DNA from: Acidovorax sp.
GTDB lineage: Bacteria > Pseudomonadota > Gammaproteobacteria > Burkholderiales > Burkholderiaceae_C
DNA length: 64,000 nucleotides
NCBI GenBank assembly: GCA_018780365.1
Contig: JADMJR010000027.1
Span: forward strand, 43,344 to 107,343
Reading direction: 5' to 3'
A program made the position numbers and the translations under genes. Positions 51,184 to 60,666 of this stretch are shown piece after piece. The notes under the pieces were generated by a model. That model had not been told where the DNA came from and did not search any database. It saw only the letters and a list, made by a program, of their open reading frames with translations. The number at the start of each line of letters is the position of its first letter. Position 1 is the first letter of the stretch.

Positions 51184-52365
51184 ATGCTGCACACAGCCCC
51201 TTGTGACGACCCGCCCTACCGCGACCGCAAGCGGTATGCCTGGCTGCTGTCGCTGGTTGTGCCCTGCACCGTGGGCGTGGGCCCCGCCTTGATGTGGTGG
51301 ACGGGCGAGCCGTTGGCACTGTGGGCGCCGGTGGCGTTTTTCTACCTGGTGGCGCCGCTGCTGGACTGGCTGCTGGGCGTGGACCCAAGCAACCCGCCCG
51401 AATCCGCCGTGCCCGCGCTGGAGCGCGACCGTTACTACCGCCGCATCACCTACCTGCTGGTGCCCGTGTTGTGGGTGGCTTTTGTGTTCAGCGCCTGGTT
51501 CGTGGCGACGCAGCCCCTGCCCTGGCAGGGTGTGCTGGCGATGGTGCTGACCACGGGCACGGTGGGCGGTTTTTGTATCAACCTGGGGCATGAGCTGGGC
51601 CACAAGAACTCCCGACTTGAGCGCTGGCTGGCCAAGCTGGTGCTGGCGCCCACAGCCTACGGGCATTTTTTCATCGAGCACAACCGGGGCCACCACCGCG
51701 ACGTGGCCACACCGGCCGACCCGGCGTCGGCGCGCATGGGCGAGTCGATCTACCGTTTTGTGCTGCGCGAAATGCCCGGTGCGCTGCGCCGGGCCTGGGC
51801 GCTCGAAAAAGACCGGCTCGCACGGCAGCACCAGCCACTGCGGTCCTGGCACAACGAAATCCTGCAGCCCGCACTGGTCACGGTGCTGCTGTGGGCAGGC
51901 CTGGCCCTGTGGCTTGGGGTGGGTATCCTGCCGTTTTTGGTGGCGGCGTCGTTCTGGGCCAACTTCCAGCTCACGTCGGCCAACTACGTGGAGCACTATG
52001 GATTGCTGCGCGAGCGCGATGCCAGCGGCCGCTACGAACCCTGTGGCCCGCACCACTCCTGGAACAGCAACCACGCGTTCTCCAACTGGGCGCTGTTCCA
52101 TCTGCAGCGGCATTCTGACCACCACGCCCACCCCCTGCGCCGCTACCAGTCGCTGCGGCACTTTGGCGAGGCGCCCCAACTGCCCATCGGCTACTTCGGC
52201 ATGTTCACCCTGGCCTACGTGCCCCCCTTGTGGCGCCACGTGATGGACCGGCGCCTGCTGGCGCAGGTGGGGCATGAGGCCGCCCGCATCAACATCGACC
52301 CACACCAGCGCGCGCGCATCCTGCGCCGCTACGGGCTGCGCGAGCCCGGGGTGAGCGGCGCCTGA
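51184..52365 (+). CDS. alkB: Alkane 1-monooxygenase
   Basis: Histidine boxes HELGHK, HNRGHHR, LQRHSDHH; integral membrane fatty-acid-desaturase-like fold. Confidence 0.92.
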   Translation: MLHTAPCDDPPYRDRKRYAWLLSLVVPCTVGVGPALMWWTGEPLALWAPVAFFYLVAPLLDWLLGVDPSNPPESAVPALERDRYYRRITYLLVPVLWVAFVFSAWFVATQPLPWQGVLAMVLTTGTVGGFCINLGHELGHKNSRLERWLAKLVLAPTAYGHFFIEHNRGHHRDVATPADPASARMGESIYRFVLREMPGALRRAWALEKDRLARQHQPLRSWHNEILQPALVTVLLWAGLALWLGVGILPFLVAASFWANFQLTSANYVEHYGLLRERDASGRYEPCGPHHSWNSNHAFSNWALFHLQRHSDHHAHPLRRYQSLRHFGEAPQLPIGYFGMFTLAYVPPLWRHVMDRRLLAQVGHEAARINIDPHQRARILRRYGLREPGVSGA

Positions 52366-52574
52366 TGGCCAGCCAGGCACAGCACACCATGAATGCTTCT
52401 GTTTTTATAGCAAATTAGTCAATAGGGTCGCGCGACAGCACCGTTTTTTGCCAAAATCCACAATCTGGCGCCGGAGGGAACGGCAGTGGGATAATCGCGC
52501 GTCACGCCTGCGCTGCCCTTGACGGCGACACCCCGCTGCAGCGCCCCCTCCTCCCCGCCTTTCGTTTTTGCCCC

Positions 52575-53597
52575 GTGGAACCCACCCTGAGCCCCTGGCG
52601 CATGTCCGTCGCCCCCATGATGGACTGGACCGACCTCCACTGCCGTTACTTTCACCGGCTGCTGACCCGCCAGACCCTGCTGTACACCGAGATGGTGAAC
52701 GCGGGCGCGATCATCCATGGCGGCACCGAGCGCCACCTGCGCTTCAACGCCGAAGAACACCCTGTGGCCCTGCAACTGGGCGGCAACGAGCCCGACAAAC
52801 TGGCCGAGGCCGCACGCCTGGGTGCGCAGTGGGGCTACGGCGAGATCAACCTCAACTGCGGCTGCCCCAGCGACCGCGTGCAGCGTGGCGCGTTTGGTGC
52901 CAGCCTGATGAAGTCGCCCCAGCTGGTGGCCGATTGCGTGAAGGCCATGAAGGACGTGGTGGATGTGCCCGTCACCGTCAAACACCGCATCGGCATCGAC
53001 AAGGTCGAGGACTATGGCTTTGTGCGCGACTTCATCGGCACCGTGGCCGATGCGGGCTGCACCGTGTTCATCGTGCATGCGCGCAACGCCTGGCTGCAGG
53101 GCCTGAGCCCGAAAGAAAACCGCGACACCCCGCCGCTGCGCTATGAGGTCGTGCACCAGCTCAAGGCCGAGTTTCCGCAGTTCACCATCGCCATCAATGG
53201 CGGCATCGCCACCGACGCCGTGGTGGAGGCGCAGCTCGACCACCTGGACGGCGTGATGATTGGCCGCGAGGCCTACCACAACCCCTGGTGGCTGGCGCGC
53301 TGGGACCAGCTCTACTATGGTGGCGCCCCCTGCCCCCTGACCCGCGAAGAGGTGGAGCTGGCCATGGTGGAGTACATGGAGCGCGAGGCCGCCCTGCATG
53401 GCACGCCCTGGCCGCACATCGCCCGCCACATGCTGGGCCTGCGCCACAGCCTGCCCGGCGCCCGCATCTGGCGCCAGGTGTGGAGCAACCATTTGCTCAA
53501 GGACCGCCCCGCGCGCGAGGTCCATGCGCTGGCGATGGAGTCCTATGGCACCTTTGCCTACGGGCACCCGGCCGAGGCAGGCGCCGAGGCCGGATAA
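52575..53597 (+). CDS. dusA: tRNA-dihydrouridine(20/20a) synthase DusA
   Basis: MSVAPMMDWTDLHCRYFHRLLTRQTLLYTEMV; EINLNCGCPSDRVQRGAFGASLM; VTVKHRIGID; INGGI; DGVMIGREAYHNPW. GTG start. Confidence 0.96.
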   Translation: MEPTLSPWRMSVAPMMDWTDLHCRYFHRLLTRQTLLYTEMVNAGAIIHGGTERHLRFNAEEHPVALQLGGNEPDKLAEAARLGAQWGYGEINLNCGCPSDRVQRGAFGASLMKSPQLVADCVKAMKDVVDVPVTVKHRIGIDKVEDYGFVRDFIGTVADAGCTVFIVHARNAWLQGLSPKENRDTPPLRYEVVHQLKAEFPQFTIAINGGIATDAVVEAQLDHLDGVMIGREAYHNPWWLARWDQLYYGGAPCPLTREEVELAMVEYMEREAALHGTPWPHIARHMLGLRHSLPGARIWRQVWSNHLLKDRPAREVHALAMESYGTFAYGHPAEAGAEAG

Positions 53598-53618
53598 AGA
53601 CGGGCACAGTCTGCGGCG

Positions 53619-56432
53619 CTACACCCGCCGCGCCAGCCACACCGCCAGCGGCTCGGGCCGGCCGAACAGGTAACCCTGTAGACAGTCGCACTGGCTGCCC
53701 GTCAGAAAGTCGGCCTGGGCGCGGGTCTCCACGCCTTCGGCCACCACACGCAGGTTGAGGTGGCGGGCCACCGAGATGATGGACTGCACGATGGCGGTGT
53801 CGTTGGGGTCGTCGGGCGTGTCCTGCACAAAGCTCTTGTCGATCTTGAGCTCGTACAGCGGCAGCCGCTTCAGATAGGCCAGGCTGGAGTAGCCGGTGCC
53901 AAAGTCGTCGATGGAAAACCGCACGCCCAAGCCCACGATCTCGGTCATGCGGGCGATGGTGCCGTCCAGGTCTTCGATGAGCAGGCTTTCGGTCACCTCC
54001 AGGATCAGGTGGCCTGGGTCGGCACCGGTGTGGGCCAGCACATGGCGCACGCGTTCCACAAAGTCGTCCTGCCGAAACTGCCGCTGGCTCACGTTGACCG
54101 AGAGCGACAGTGCTTGCCCCGATGCCTGCAGGCGCGCCAGGGTTTCGCACGCCTGCTGGATCATCCAGTCGCCCATGCGCAGGATGAGGCCCGAGGCCTC
54201 GGCAATGGGGATGAAGCGGCTGGGTGGCACGTTGCCGCGCACGGGGTGGGTCCAGCGCATCAGCAACTCGCCGCCCACGACGGTGCCTGCGGAATCCACT
54301 TGGTTTTGCACAAAGGCGGCCAGTTGCCCCTCGGCATGGGCTTTTTTCAGGTCCTGTTCCAGCGCCAGGCGCTCCTGCACATCGGCCTGCATGGCGGCCT
54401 CGTAAAAGCGGATGCGGTTGCGCCCCAGGTCCTTGGCGCGGTACATGGCGGTGTCGGCCTCGCGCAGCAGGTCTTCCACGCCTTCGCCGCGCTTGGGGAA
54501 CAGCGTGATGCCGATGCTGCCCGTCGTGCTGTAGAGGTGGGTGGCAATGGTGTAGGGCGCCTCCAGCACCGCACGGATCTCCTCGGCCACCAGCAGGGCG
54601 GCGCGCCCGGCGGATTCCATGTCGGCGGCCACGTTGTGCACCAGCACCACAAACTCGTCGCCGCCCAGCCGGGCCACGGTGTCGCCGGGGCGCAGTTGCT
54701 GCGTGAGGCGCTGGGCCACCTGCATGAGCAGCGCATCGCCAATGGTGTGGCCGCGCGCGTCGTTGATCTGCTTGAAGTTGTCCAGGTCGATGTAGAGCAC
54801 CGCCCCCACCTGCGCGGCCTTGAGGGCGCTGTGCAGGGCATGCTCCATGCGGTCGAGCAGCATGCGCCGGTTGGGCAGGCCTGTGAGGCCGTCGAAGTAC
54901 GCCAGTTGGTGCGAGCGCGCCTCGGCCTGCTTGCGTTCGGTGATGTCGCGCGACAGAGCGATGAACCGGGCTTCGTCGCCCGGCATGGCGGCGTCCTTGC
55001 GGGCGATCGACAGCTCAAACCAGTGGGTTGTGCCGCCCAGCTCCAGCCGGTATTGGTGGCCCGCAGAGTAGCCCGTGTGGTGTGCGGCCTCCAGCGCGGC
55101 ATGGCAGCCCGCCGCTGCTTCGGGTGGCACCACTTCGCTCATCAAACGCCCCAGAAACATCTCGGGCGGCAAGGCCAGCAGGTCTGACCGCGCCGACCGG
55201 TAATGGTGGATGCGGCCGTCCAGCCCCAGCTCGAACAGCAGGTCGGGGATGGCGTTGAGCGTGCTCTCCAGGTCATCGCGCGTGGCGCGCAGCTCTGCCG
55301 TCATGCCCCGCGCCAGGGCCACGGCCCGTTCACGGCCGGTGGCCAGCAACCAGGTGAACCAGGCCAGCACCAGGCTCAGCGCTCCCCCCATCAGCGCCAC
55401 CGTATGGTGCCCACCATCCTGAAAGCGCTGCACAAAGGCCGGCAGGGGCACCATCTGCAGGGTCCAGCGGCGCCCCCCAAGCTCCAGCACCCGGTGTGCC
55501 TGCAGGTCACGGGAGGTGGCCGGCGTGGCAGACCAGCCCGCGTTGCGGAACAGGCTGGCATCGGTGGTTGCGCCGGGGTTGCCGGGGGCACTGGCTGTGG
55601 GGGTGCTGTCCAGAATCTGCAGGCCAATGTCCGGGTCGAACGCCCGGGACATTCCCTCGATCACGTCGGCCAGGCGAAACGGTGCGGACACCCAGCCCCG
55701 CAGCCCGGCACGCCGGCCATCCACGGTCTGCCGGTTGGCGCCTGCCTCGTACAGCGGCACGTACATCACCAGGCCCGGGTGGCTGTCCTGCATCAGCGTC
55801 AAACGGCCGGACAGCGCAAGATCGCCGGCATCCCGTGCGCGGTTCAGGGCCTCTTCGGCGACGGGCATGGTCAAAACGTCAAAACCCAGGACCTTGAGGT
55901 TGTCGCCCGCCAGCGGCTCGATGTGGGTGATGGGCGCATAGTGGGTGCGCTCGCCCGGGGGGCGCACGGTGTACCCAGAAAACCCGCGCTGGCGCATGTC
56001 GTCGGTGTGAGCCGCCAGTGCCGTTGCAGGCAACTGCATGATGAGCGACACCCCTTGCAGGCCGGGCCGTGTCTCCTGCAGTTGCAGCGCGCCGACATAG
56101 GCCTGGAACTCCTCCCGGTCAATGCGTTCGGAGCCCTCAAAATACCCTTTGACGCCGCGCAGCACCACCTCGTAGGTGGCCATCCGGTCCCGGAGGGTGT
56201 ACGCAATCTGGTCGGCCGCTACCCGGAAGTTCTGCTCTTGCCTGGTGCGGGTGCTGCGCTCTTCACCGTGCCAGTACAAGAACGTCAGCCCCAGCGTGAG
56301 CAAGGCCACCAGCGGGGGCAACACCACCGGCAGCCAGCGGTGGCTGGCAGCACCCGGCACGGCCCCAAGGCCCCGTGCCGCCTGCGTGGGGGCCGTGGAC
56401 TGATCGTTTCCCTCGTGAGAGTCTGGAGTCAT
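53619..56432 (-). CDS. CHASE-PAS-GGDEF-EAL protein (c-di-GMP turnover)
   Basis: Membrane/CHASE N-terminus; degenerate GGDEF region containing RLGGDEFVVLVHN; EAL domain region with LEVTESLLIED and IDDFGTGYSSLAYLKRLP. ORF can extend to 56513. Confidence 0.92.
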   Translation of the reverse strand: MTPDSHEGNDQSTAPTQAARGLGAVPGAASHRWLPVVLPPLVALLTLGLTFLYWHGEERSTRTRQEQNFRVAADQIAYTLRDRMATYEVVLRGVKGYFEGSERIDREEFQAYVGALQLQETRPGLQGVSLIMQLPATALAAHTDDMRQRGFSGYTVRPPGERTHYAPITHIEPLAGDNLKVLGFDVLTMPVAEEALNRARDAGDLALSGRLTLMQDSHPGLVMYVPLYEAGANRQTVDGRRAGLRGWVSAPFRLADVIEGMSRAFDPDIGLQILDSTPTASAPGNPGATTDASLFRNAGWSATPATSRDLQAHRVLELGGRRWTLQMVPLPAFVQRFQDGGHHTVALMGGALSLVLAWFTWLLATGRERAVALARGMTAELRATRDDLESTLNAIPDLLFELGLDGRIHHYRSARSDLLALPPEMFLGRLMSEVVPPEAAAGCHAALEAAHHTGYSAGHQYRLELGGTTHWFELSIARKDAAMPGDEARFIALSRDITERKQAEARSHQLAYFDGLTGLPNRRMLLDRMEHALHSALKAAQVGAVLYIDLDNFKQINDARGHTIGDALLMQVAQRLTQQLRPGDTVARLGGDEFVVLVHNVAADMESAGRAALLVAEEIRAVLEAPYTIATHLYSTTGSIGITLFPKRGEGVEDLLREADTAMYRAKDLGRNRIRFYEAAMQADVQERLALEQDLKKAHAEGQLAAFVQNQVDSAGTVVGGELLMRWTHPVRGNVPPSRFIPIAEASGLILRMGDWMIQQACETLARLQASGQALSLSVNVSQRQFRQDDFVERVRHVLAHTGADPGHLILEVTESLLIEDLDGTIARMTEIVGLGVRFSIDDFGTGYSSLAYLKRLPLYELKIDKSFVQDTPDDPNDTAIVQSIISVARHLNLRVVAEGVETRAQADFLTGSQCDCLQGYLFGRPEPLAVWLARRV

Positions 56433-56505
56433 TGCATCCTGGGTGGTGTGCCCGTCAACTGGAAGGCACGCACTGTGTGTGGCTGCCGGGGCAGTCTGCA
56501 CCATT

Positions 56506-56535
56506 ATGAACATCTATGAACATCTATGAACATCT
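56506..56535 (+). repeat. Three perfect tandem copies of ATGAACATCT
   Basis: ATGAACATCTATGAACATCTATGAACATCT in the divergent promoter region. Confidence 0.95.
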
Positions 56536-56714
56536 GCCTTGCACTGCAAAGGGGCAGCAGATCAAGAAGGCCCTCAGCACACACGCCCGCCGCCCCAAAG
56601 CAACAGGCACTTCGCCATGGCCTGGGCGTTGTTGGATATGCTCATGCCACCTACAACCCCCATCAAGGGTGCGTAGCCACCAGCCCTATCCCCCTCAGCA
56701 ACCAAAGACCCAGC

Positions 56715-57800
56715 ATGGCATCGCTTGACTTCGACCTGGAGGCCTCTCATTTCCGCACTTTTTATGCGCAGCAGGTTGCCGCACTGGATGCCGCCTGCAT
56801 GGCCATCACCGGCCTGGTGGCCGCCGCCGTGGCGCACGCAGGCGGTGTGGACATCGCCAAGGTCGAGGGCCGGGTGAAGGAAGCCGACGAATGCATCCGA
56901 AAATTCGTCCGAAAGTACCGCCCCGCGCTGGAAGAGAGCAACACGCCCTACGACATCCAGAGCTACATCACCGACCTCATCGGGGTGCGGGTGGTGTGCC
57001 TGTACGAGGATGAGCTGGAGAAGGTCGCCCAGATCGTGCGCACACATTTTGCGGTGATTGATGTCACGGACAAGGTGACTGCGGTGGAGAGCACCGAGGC
57101 ATCGTTTGGCTACAAGGGCCTGCACCTGGATCTGCGGCTGGGCGATGCCGAGCGCGGCCTGCCAGAACACGCGGCTTACGCCCACTGGCCTTTCGAGCTG
57201 CAGGTGCGCACCATCATCCAGGACTCATGGAGCGTTCTGGACCACAAGATCAAGTACAAGAAGTCCATCCCGGGGCAGCTCAAGCGACGCATCAATGTGC
57301 TGTCGGCCCTGTTTGAGCTGGCCGACCGGGAGTTCCGCCAGATCCGGGACGCCACGGCGGCCGAGTTGCTGCAGGCCCCCGACGAAACCGCAGACCCCGC
57401 ACCCGATGCCTCGGCCGATGCACAGGCACCCAGCAAGGCCGCAGGCAGCAGCAGCGAGCTCAACGCTTTCACCTTCCTGAAAATCGCCACCCATTTTTTC
57501 AAGGATTTCGAATTCGAGCCCACCAAGGTCGACGGTTTTGTGGACGACATCCAGGCCTGGTCACCCGGCATGACCCGCGCCCGCTTCAATGCCCTGATGC
57601 GCGAGACCATTGGTGTGGTCAAGCGCTACAAACAGCATTTTGAAGAGCAGAACCCCCAGGGCAGCTTCAACCCATACACCGTGATCCGGCACTGCCTGTA
57701 CCTGAGCAACAAAAGCGCCTTCCGCCCTGCCCTGCGCAACTCGGCCCGCGAGTCGTTCGAGGCCTGGCTGCCCGACAACACCGAGCCCCGGCCACATTGA
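56715..57800 (+). CDS. RelA/SpoT-domain (p)ppGpp synthetase-like protein
   Basis: YDIQSYITDLIGVRVVCLYEDELEKVAQIV...SFGYKGLHLDLRLG...WPFELQVRTIIQDSWSVLDHKIKYKKSIP. ORF open from 56526; start at 56715 preferred. Confidence 0.88.
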   Translation: MASLDFDLEASHFRTFYAQQVAALDAACMAITGLVAAAVAHAGGVDIAKVEGRVKEADECIRKFVRKYRPALEESNTPYDIQSYITDLIGVRVVCLYEDELEKVAQIVRTHFAVIDVTDKVTAVESTEASFGYKGLHLDLRLGDAERGLPEHAAYAHWPFELQVRTIIQDSWSVLDHKIKYKKSIPGQLKRRINVLSALFELADREFRQIRDATAAELLQAPDETADPAPDASADAQAPSKAAGSSSELNAFTFLKIATHFFKDFEFEPTKVDGFVDDIQAWSPGMTRARFNALMRETIGVVKRYKQHFEEQNPQGSFNPYTVIRHCLYLSNKSAFRPALRNSARESFEAWLPDNTEPRPH

Positions 57801-57963
57801 CGGACTGGCAATCCCCTGGAAACCGCTGCGGGTGCCAGGGCAAGACCCGGCCTGGCCACCGGATGCGCATGTCGCATAGGTGACTTGGCATTGGTGGTTT
57901 TACTCCATGCGCTTGTTACCAAGTGCTGCTATATTGCACTGCAACAAAACGGAGTTTCGCCCC

Positions 57964-59580
57964 ATGCTGTACCACATCTACGAAACCCAGCGCTCCCTGA
58001 TGGAGCCCTTCACCGACTTTGCGCAGGCGGCTTCCAAGTTGTTCAGCAATCCGGTGTCCCCCTTGAGCCAGACCTCGGCGGCCCAGCGCATGGCCGCTGG
58101 GTATGACCTGCTCTATCGCCTGGGCAAAGACTACGAAAAGCCAGCCTTTGACATCCATACCGTGGATGTGGACGGCATTGGTGTGGCCATCCACGAGCGC
58201 ATCGAGGTCGACAAGCCGTTTTGCGAACTGCGCCGTTTCAAGCGTTTTTCGGACGACCCCGCCACGCTGACCAAGCTCAAGACCCAGCCCGTGGTGCTGA
58301 TCGTCGCCCCCCTGTCGGGCCACTACGCCACCTTGCTGCGCGACACCGTGCGCACCATGCTCAAGGACCACAAGGTCTACATCACCGACTGGAAGAACGC
58401 CCGCCTGGTGCCCCTGTCCGAGGGGGAGTTCCACCTCGATGACTACGTGAACTACGTGCAGGAGTTCATCCGCCACCTGCAGGGCGAGTACGGCAACTGC
58501 CATGTGATCAGCGTCTGCCAGCCCACCGTGCCCGTGCTGGCGGCCGTGTCGCTGATGGCAAGCCGGGGCGAGAAGACACCACTGACCATGACCATGATGG
58601 GCGGCCCCATCGACGCGCGCAAATCGCCCACCTCGGTGAACAACCTGGCGACCAACCGTAGTTTTGAGTGGTTCGAGAACAACGTGATCTACCGCGTGCC
58701 CGACAAGTTTCCGGGCGCCGGCCGCCGTGTGTATCCGGGCTTCCTGCAGTACACCGGCTTCGTGGCCATGAACCCTGACCGCCATGCGTCCAGCCACTAC
58801 GACTACTTCAAGGACCTGATCAAGGGAGACGACGCCAGCGCCGAGGCCCACCGCAAGTTCTACGACGAGTACAACGCCGTGCTGGACATGGACGCGGACT
58901 ACTACCTGGAAACCATCCAGACGGTGTTCCAGGACTACAAGCTGGTCAACGGCACCTGGGATGTCCGCTCGCCGGCTGGCAAGATCGAGCGTGTGCGTCC
59001 GCAGGACATCACCGCCACGGCTCTTTTCACGGTGGAAGGCGAGCTGGACGACATCTCCGGCTCGGGCCAGACTGAGGCAGCCCACGACCTGTGCAGCGGC
59101 ATCGTGCGCAAGGAACAGCGCCACATGGAGGCCAAGGGTGCCGGGCATTACGGTATCTTCAGTGGCCGCCGCTGGCGCGATCTGGTGTACCCCAAGGTGC
59201 GCGAATTCATTTTGGAGCATGAAGTAACGCCCCAGAGCGAGACCACACCGGCCCCCGCACCCGTGGCCAAGGCCACAGCCCCTGTTGCCGTTGCTGCTCC
59301 TGCCAAGCCCAAGCCCAAGCCCAAGGCCAGCCCACGTCCACAGCCCAAGCCAGCGGTGAAGGCGGCCCCTGCGGCGTCTCCTGCCCGCGCTGCGGCCAAA
59401 CCAGCCGCAGTGGTGGCACCGGTGGCCACTCGCTGGGTCAAGGCGGAAGGTACCGCTCAGCCGACCGGTGCGGCAGAGCCAGCGCAGGCCGACCTCGGCA
59501 CGGCCAAGGCCACGGCGACGGCCACGGCAGCCCCCGCTTCGCGCGGCACCAGCCGCAGCAGCAAGGCGCGCAAGGCTTGA
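57964..59580 (+). CDS. phaZ: Intracellular polyhydroxyalkanoate depolymerase with Ala/Pro/Lys-rich tail
   Basis: [16 protein letters not shown]...[63 protein letters not shown]...[19 protein letters not shown]-terminal ~115 aa low complexity. Confidence 0.93.
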   Translation: MLYHIYETQRSLMEPFTDFAQAASKLFSNPVSPLSQTSAAQRMAAGYDLLYRLGKDYEKPAFDIHTVDVDGIGVAIHERIEVDKPFCELRRFKRFSDDPATLTKLKTQPVVLIVAPLSGHYATLLRDTVRTMLKDHKVYITDWKNARLVPLSEGEFHLDDYVNYVQEFIRHLQGEYGNCHVISVCQPTVPVLAAVSLMASRGEKTPLTMTMMGGPIDARKSPTSVNNLATNRSFEWFENNVIYRVPDKFPGAGRRVYPGFLQYTGFVAMNPDRHASSHYDYFKDLIKGDDASAEAHRKFYDEYNAVLDMDADYYLETIQTVFQDYKLVNGTWDVRSPAGKIERVRPQDITATALFTVEGELDDISGSGQTEAAHDLCSGIVRKEQRHMEAKGAGHYGIFSGRRWRDLVYPKVREFILEHEVTPQSETTPAPAPVAKATAPVAVAAPAKPKPKPKASPRPQPKPAVKAAPAASPARAAAKPAAVVAPVATRWVKAEGTAQPTGAAEPAQADLGTAKATATATAAPASRGTSRSSKARKA

Positions 59581-60269
59581 TTCGCCCCCCACAAGCCAAC
59601 ACCCCCACCCACGCTGCCCCGCCGAACCTTGCAGCGCGGATTGATGCCGCGCTGCCCCAGACGCAGTGCACGCGCTGCGGCTACCCCGACTGCGCCACCT
59701 ATGCACAAGCGATTGCAGACGGTGAAGCGGCCATCAACCAGTGCCCGCCTGGTGGCGCCGAGGGCATAGCGCGCCTGGCGGCCATCACCGGCCTGCCCGC
59801 CCTGCCACTGAGTGCAGAGCATGGTGTGGAAGGCCCGCGCACTGTGGCCTTCATCGATGAAGCTTGGTGCATTGGCTGCACGCTGTGTATCAAGGCCTGC
59901 CCGACGGACGCCATCGTGGGCTCCAACAAGAGGATGCACACGGTGATCGAGCCCTGCTGCACCGGGTGCGAGCTGTGTATCCCCGTCTGCCCCGTGGACT
60001 GCATCCAGCTCGACAATGTCAGCGGCGCGGCCACCGGCTGGGCCGCATGGTCCGCGCCCCTGGCCCAGCAGGCGCGCCAGCGCTATCAGCAGCATCGCCA
60101 GCGCGTGCCGCTGGAAGACATTGAAGACGAGTCCTTGAGCGCGCCCCGTGAGCCCGGCCCCATGGCAGCAACGGCCGCCGTTGCCGCCGAAGGAGCCGAC
60201 GCTCGCAAGGCCGCCATTGCCGCCGCCATGGAGCGCGCACGGCAGCGCCGGGAACAAGGCCCGCGCTGA
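59577..60269 (+). CDS. rsxB: RnfB/RsxB-type ferredoxin-like electron transport protein
   Basis: [30 protein letters not shown]; two 4Fe-4S motifs [16 protein letters not shown] and [19 protein letters not shown] start overlaps the phaZ stop (TTGA). Confidence 0.9.
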   Translation: MIRPPQANTPTHAAPPNLAARIDAALPQTQCTRCGYPDCATYAQAIADGEAAINQCPPGGAEGIARLAAITGLPALPLSAEHGVEGPRTVAFIDEAWCIGCTLCIKACPTDAIVGSNKRMHTVIEPCCTGCELCIPVCPVDCIQLDNVSGAATGWAAWSAPLAQQARQRYQQHRQRVPLEDIEDESLSAPREPGPMAATAAVAAEGADARKAAIAAAMERARQRREQGPR

Positions 60270-60396
60270 ACGGCAACCGGTGACAGGTGGCAGGTGTGGC
60301 GGAACACCGCCACAAAGAACAATGCCCCGCCTCCCACGCCGTGTCCCGCAGCTAGCCCAGTGTGTGCCAACGGGCCAAGTGCGTTTTTGCGCTCTC

Positions 60397-60666
60397 AGAA
60401 CCTGTTCAAAATCTTCTGGGGGATCGCGGTGGAGTGCACTCGGGATGAGTGGATGCCTTAAATGCGCCGCATGGGCTCATGCCCATGCAAGCCGCCGAGG
60501 CCTTCAATCGCCCGATTTCACGCCGGCCCTTCGGACAAGTGCCTTGCCGGGCAGCCTGCGGCGTTGCGGCGCTTGTGGATCGCCGGGCTCTCCACCGCGC
60601 ACCGCGCCTAGCACCCCATCCCGGCAAGGTGCTTGCGCGACCCCGAAAAGATCTAGAACAGGTTCT
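60397..60666. mobile_element. MITE-like non-coding element with ~26-bp imperfect terminal inverted repeats
   Basis: Left AGAACCTGTTCAAAATCTTCTGGGGG (60397-60422); right end reverse complement AGAACCTGTTCTAGATCTTTTCGGGG (60641-60666); 22/26 matches. Internal perfect hairpin GCATGGGC-TCAT-GCCCATGC (60469-60488). Confidence 0.65.

Noticed and set aside
53760-55187. 475-aa + strand ORF opposite GGDEF-EAL gene
   Set aside because: Shadow ORF; His/Gly/Val-rich without motifs.
57916-59706. 596-aa minus ORF opposite phaZ
   Set aside because: Shadow ORF; the reverse strand has strong PHA depolymerase motifs.
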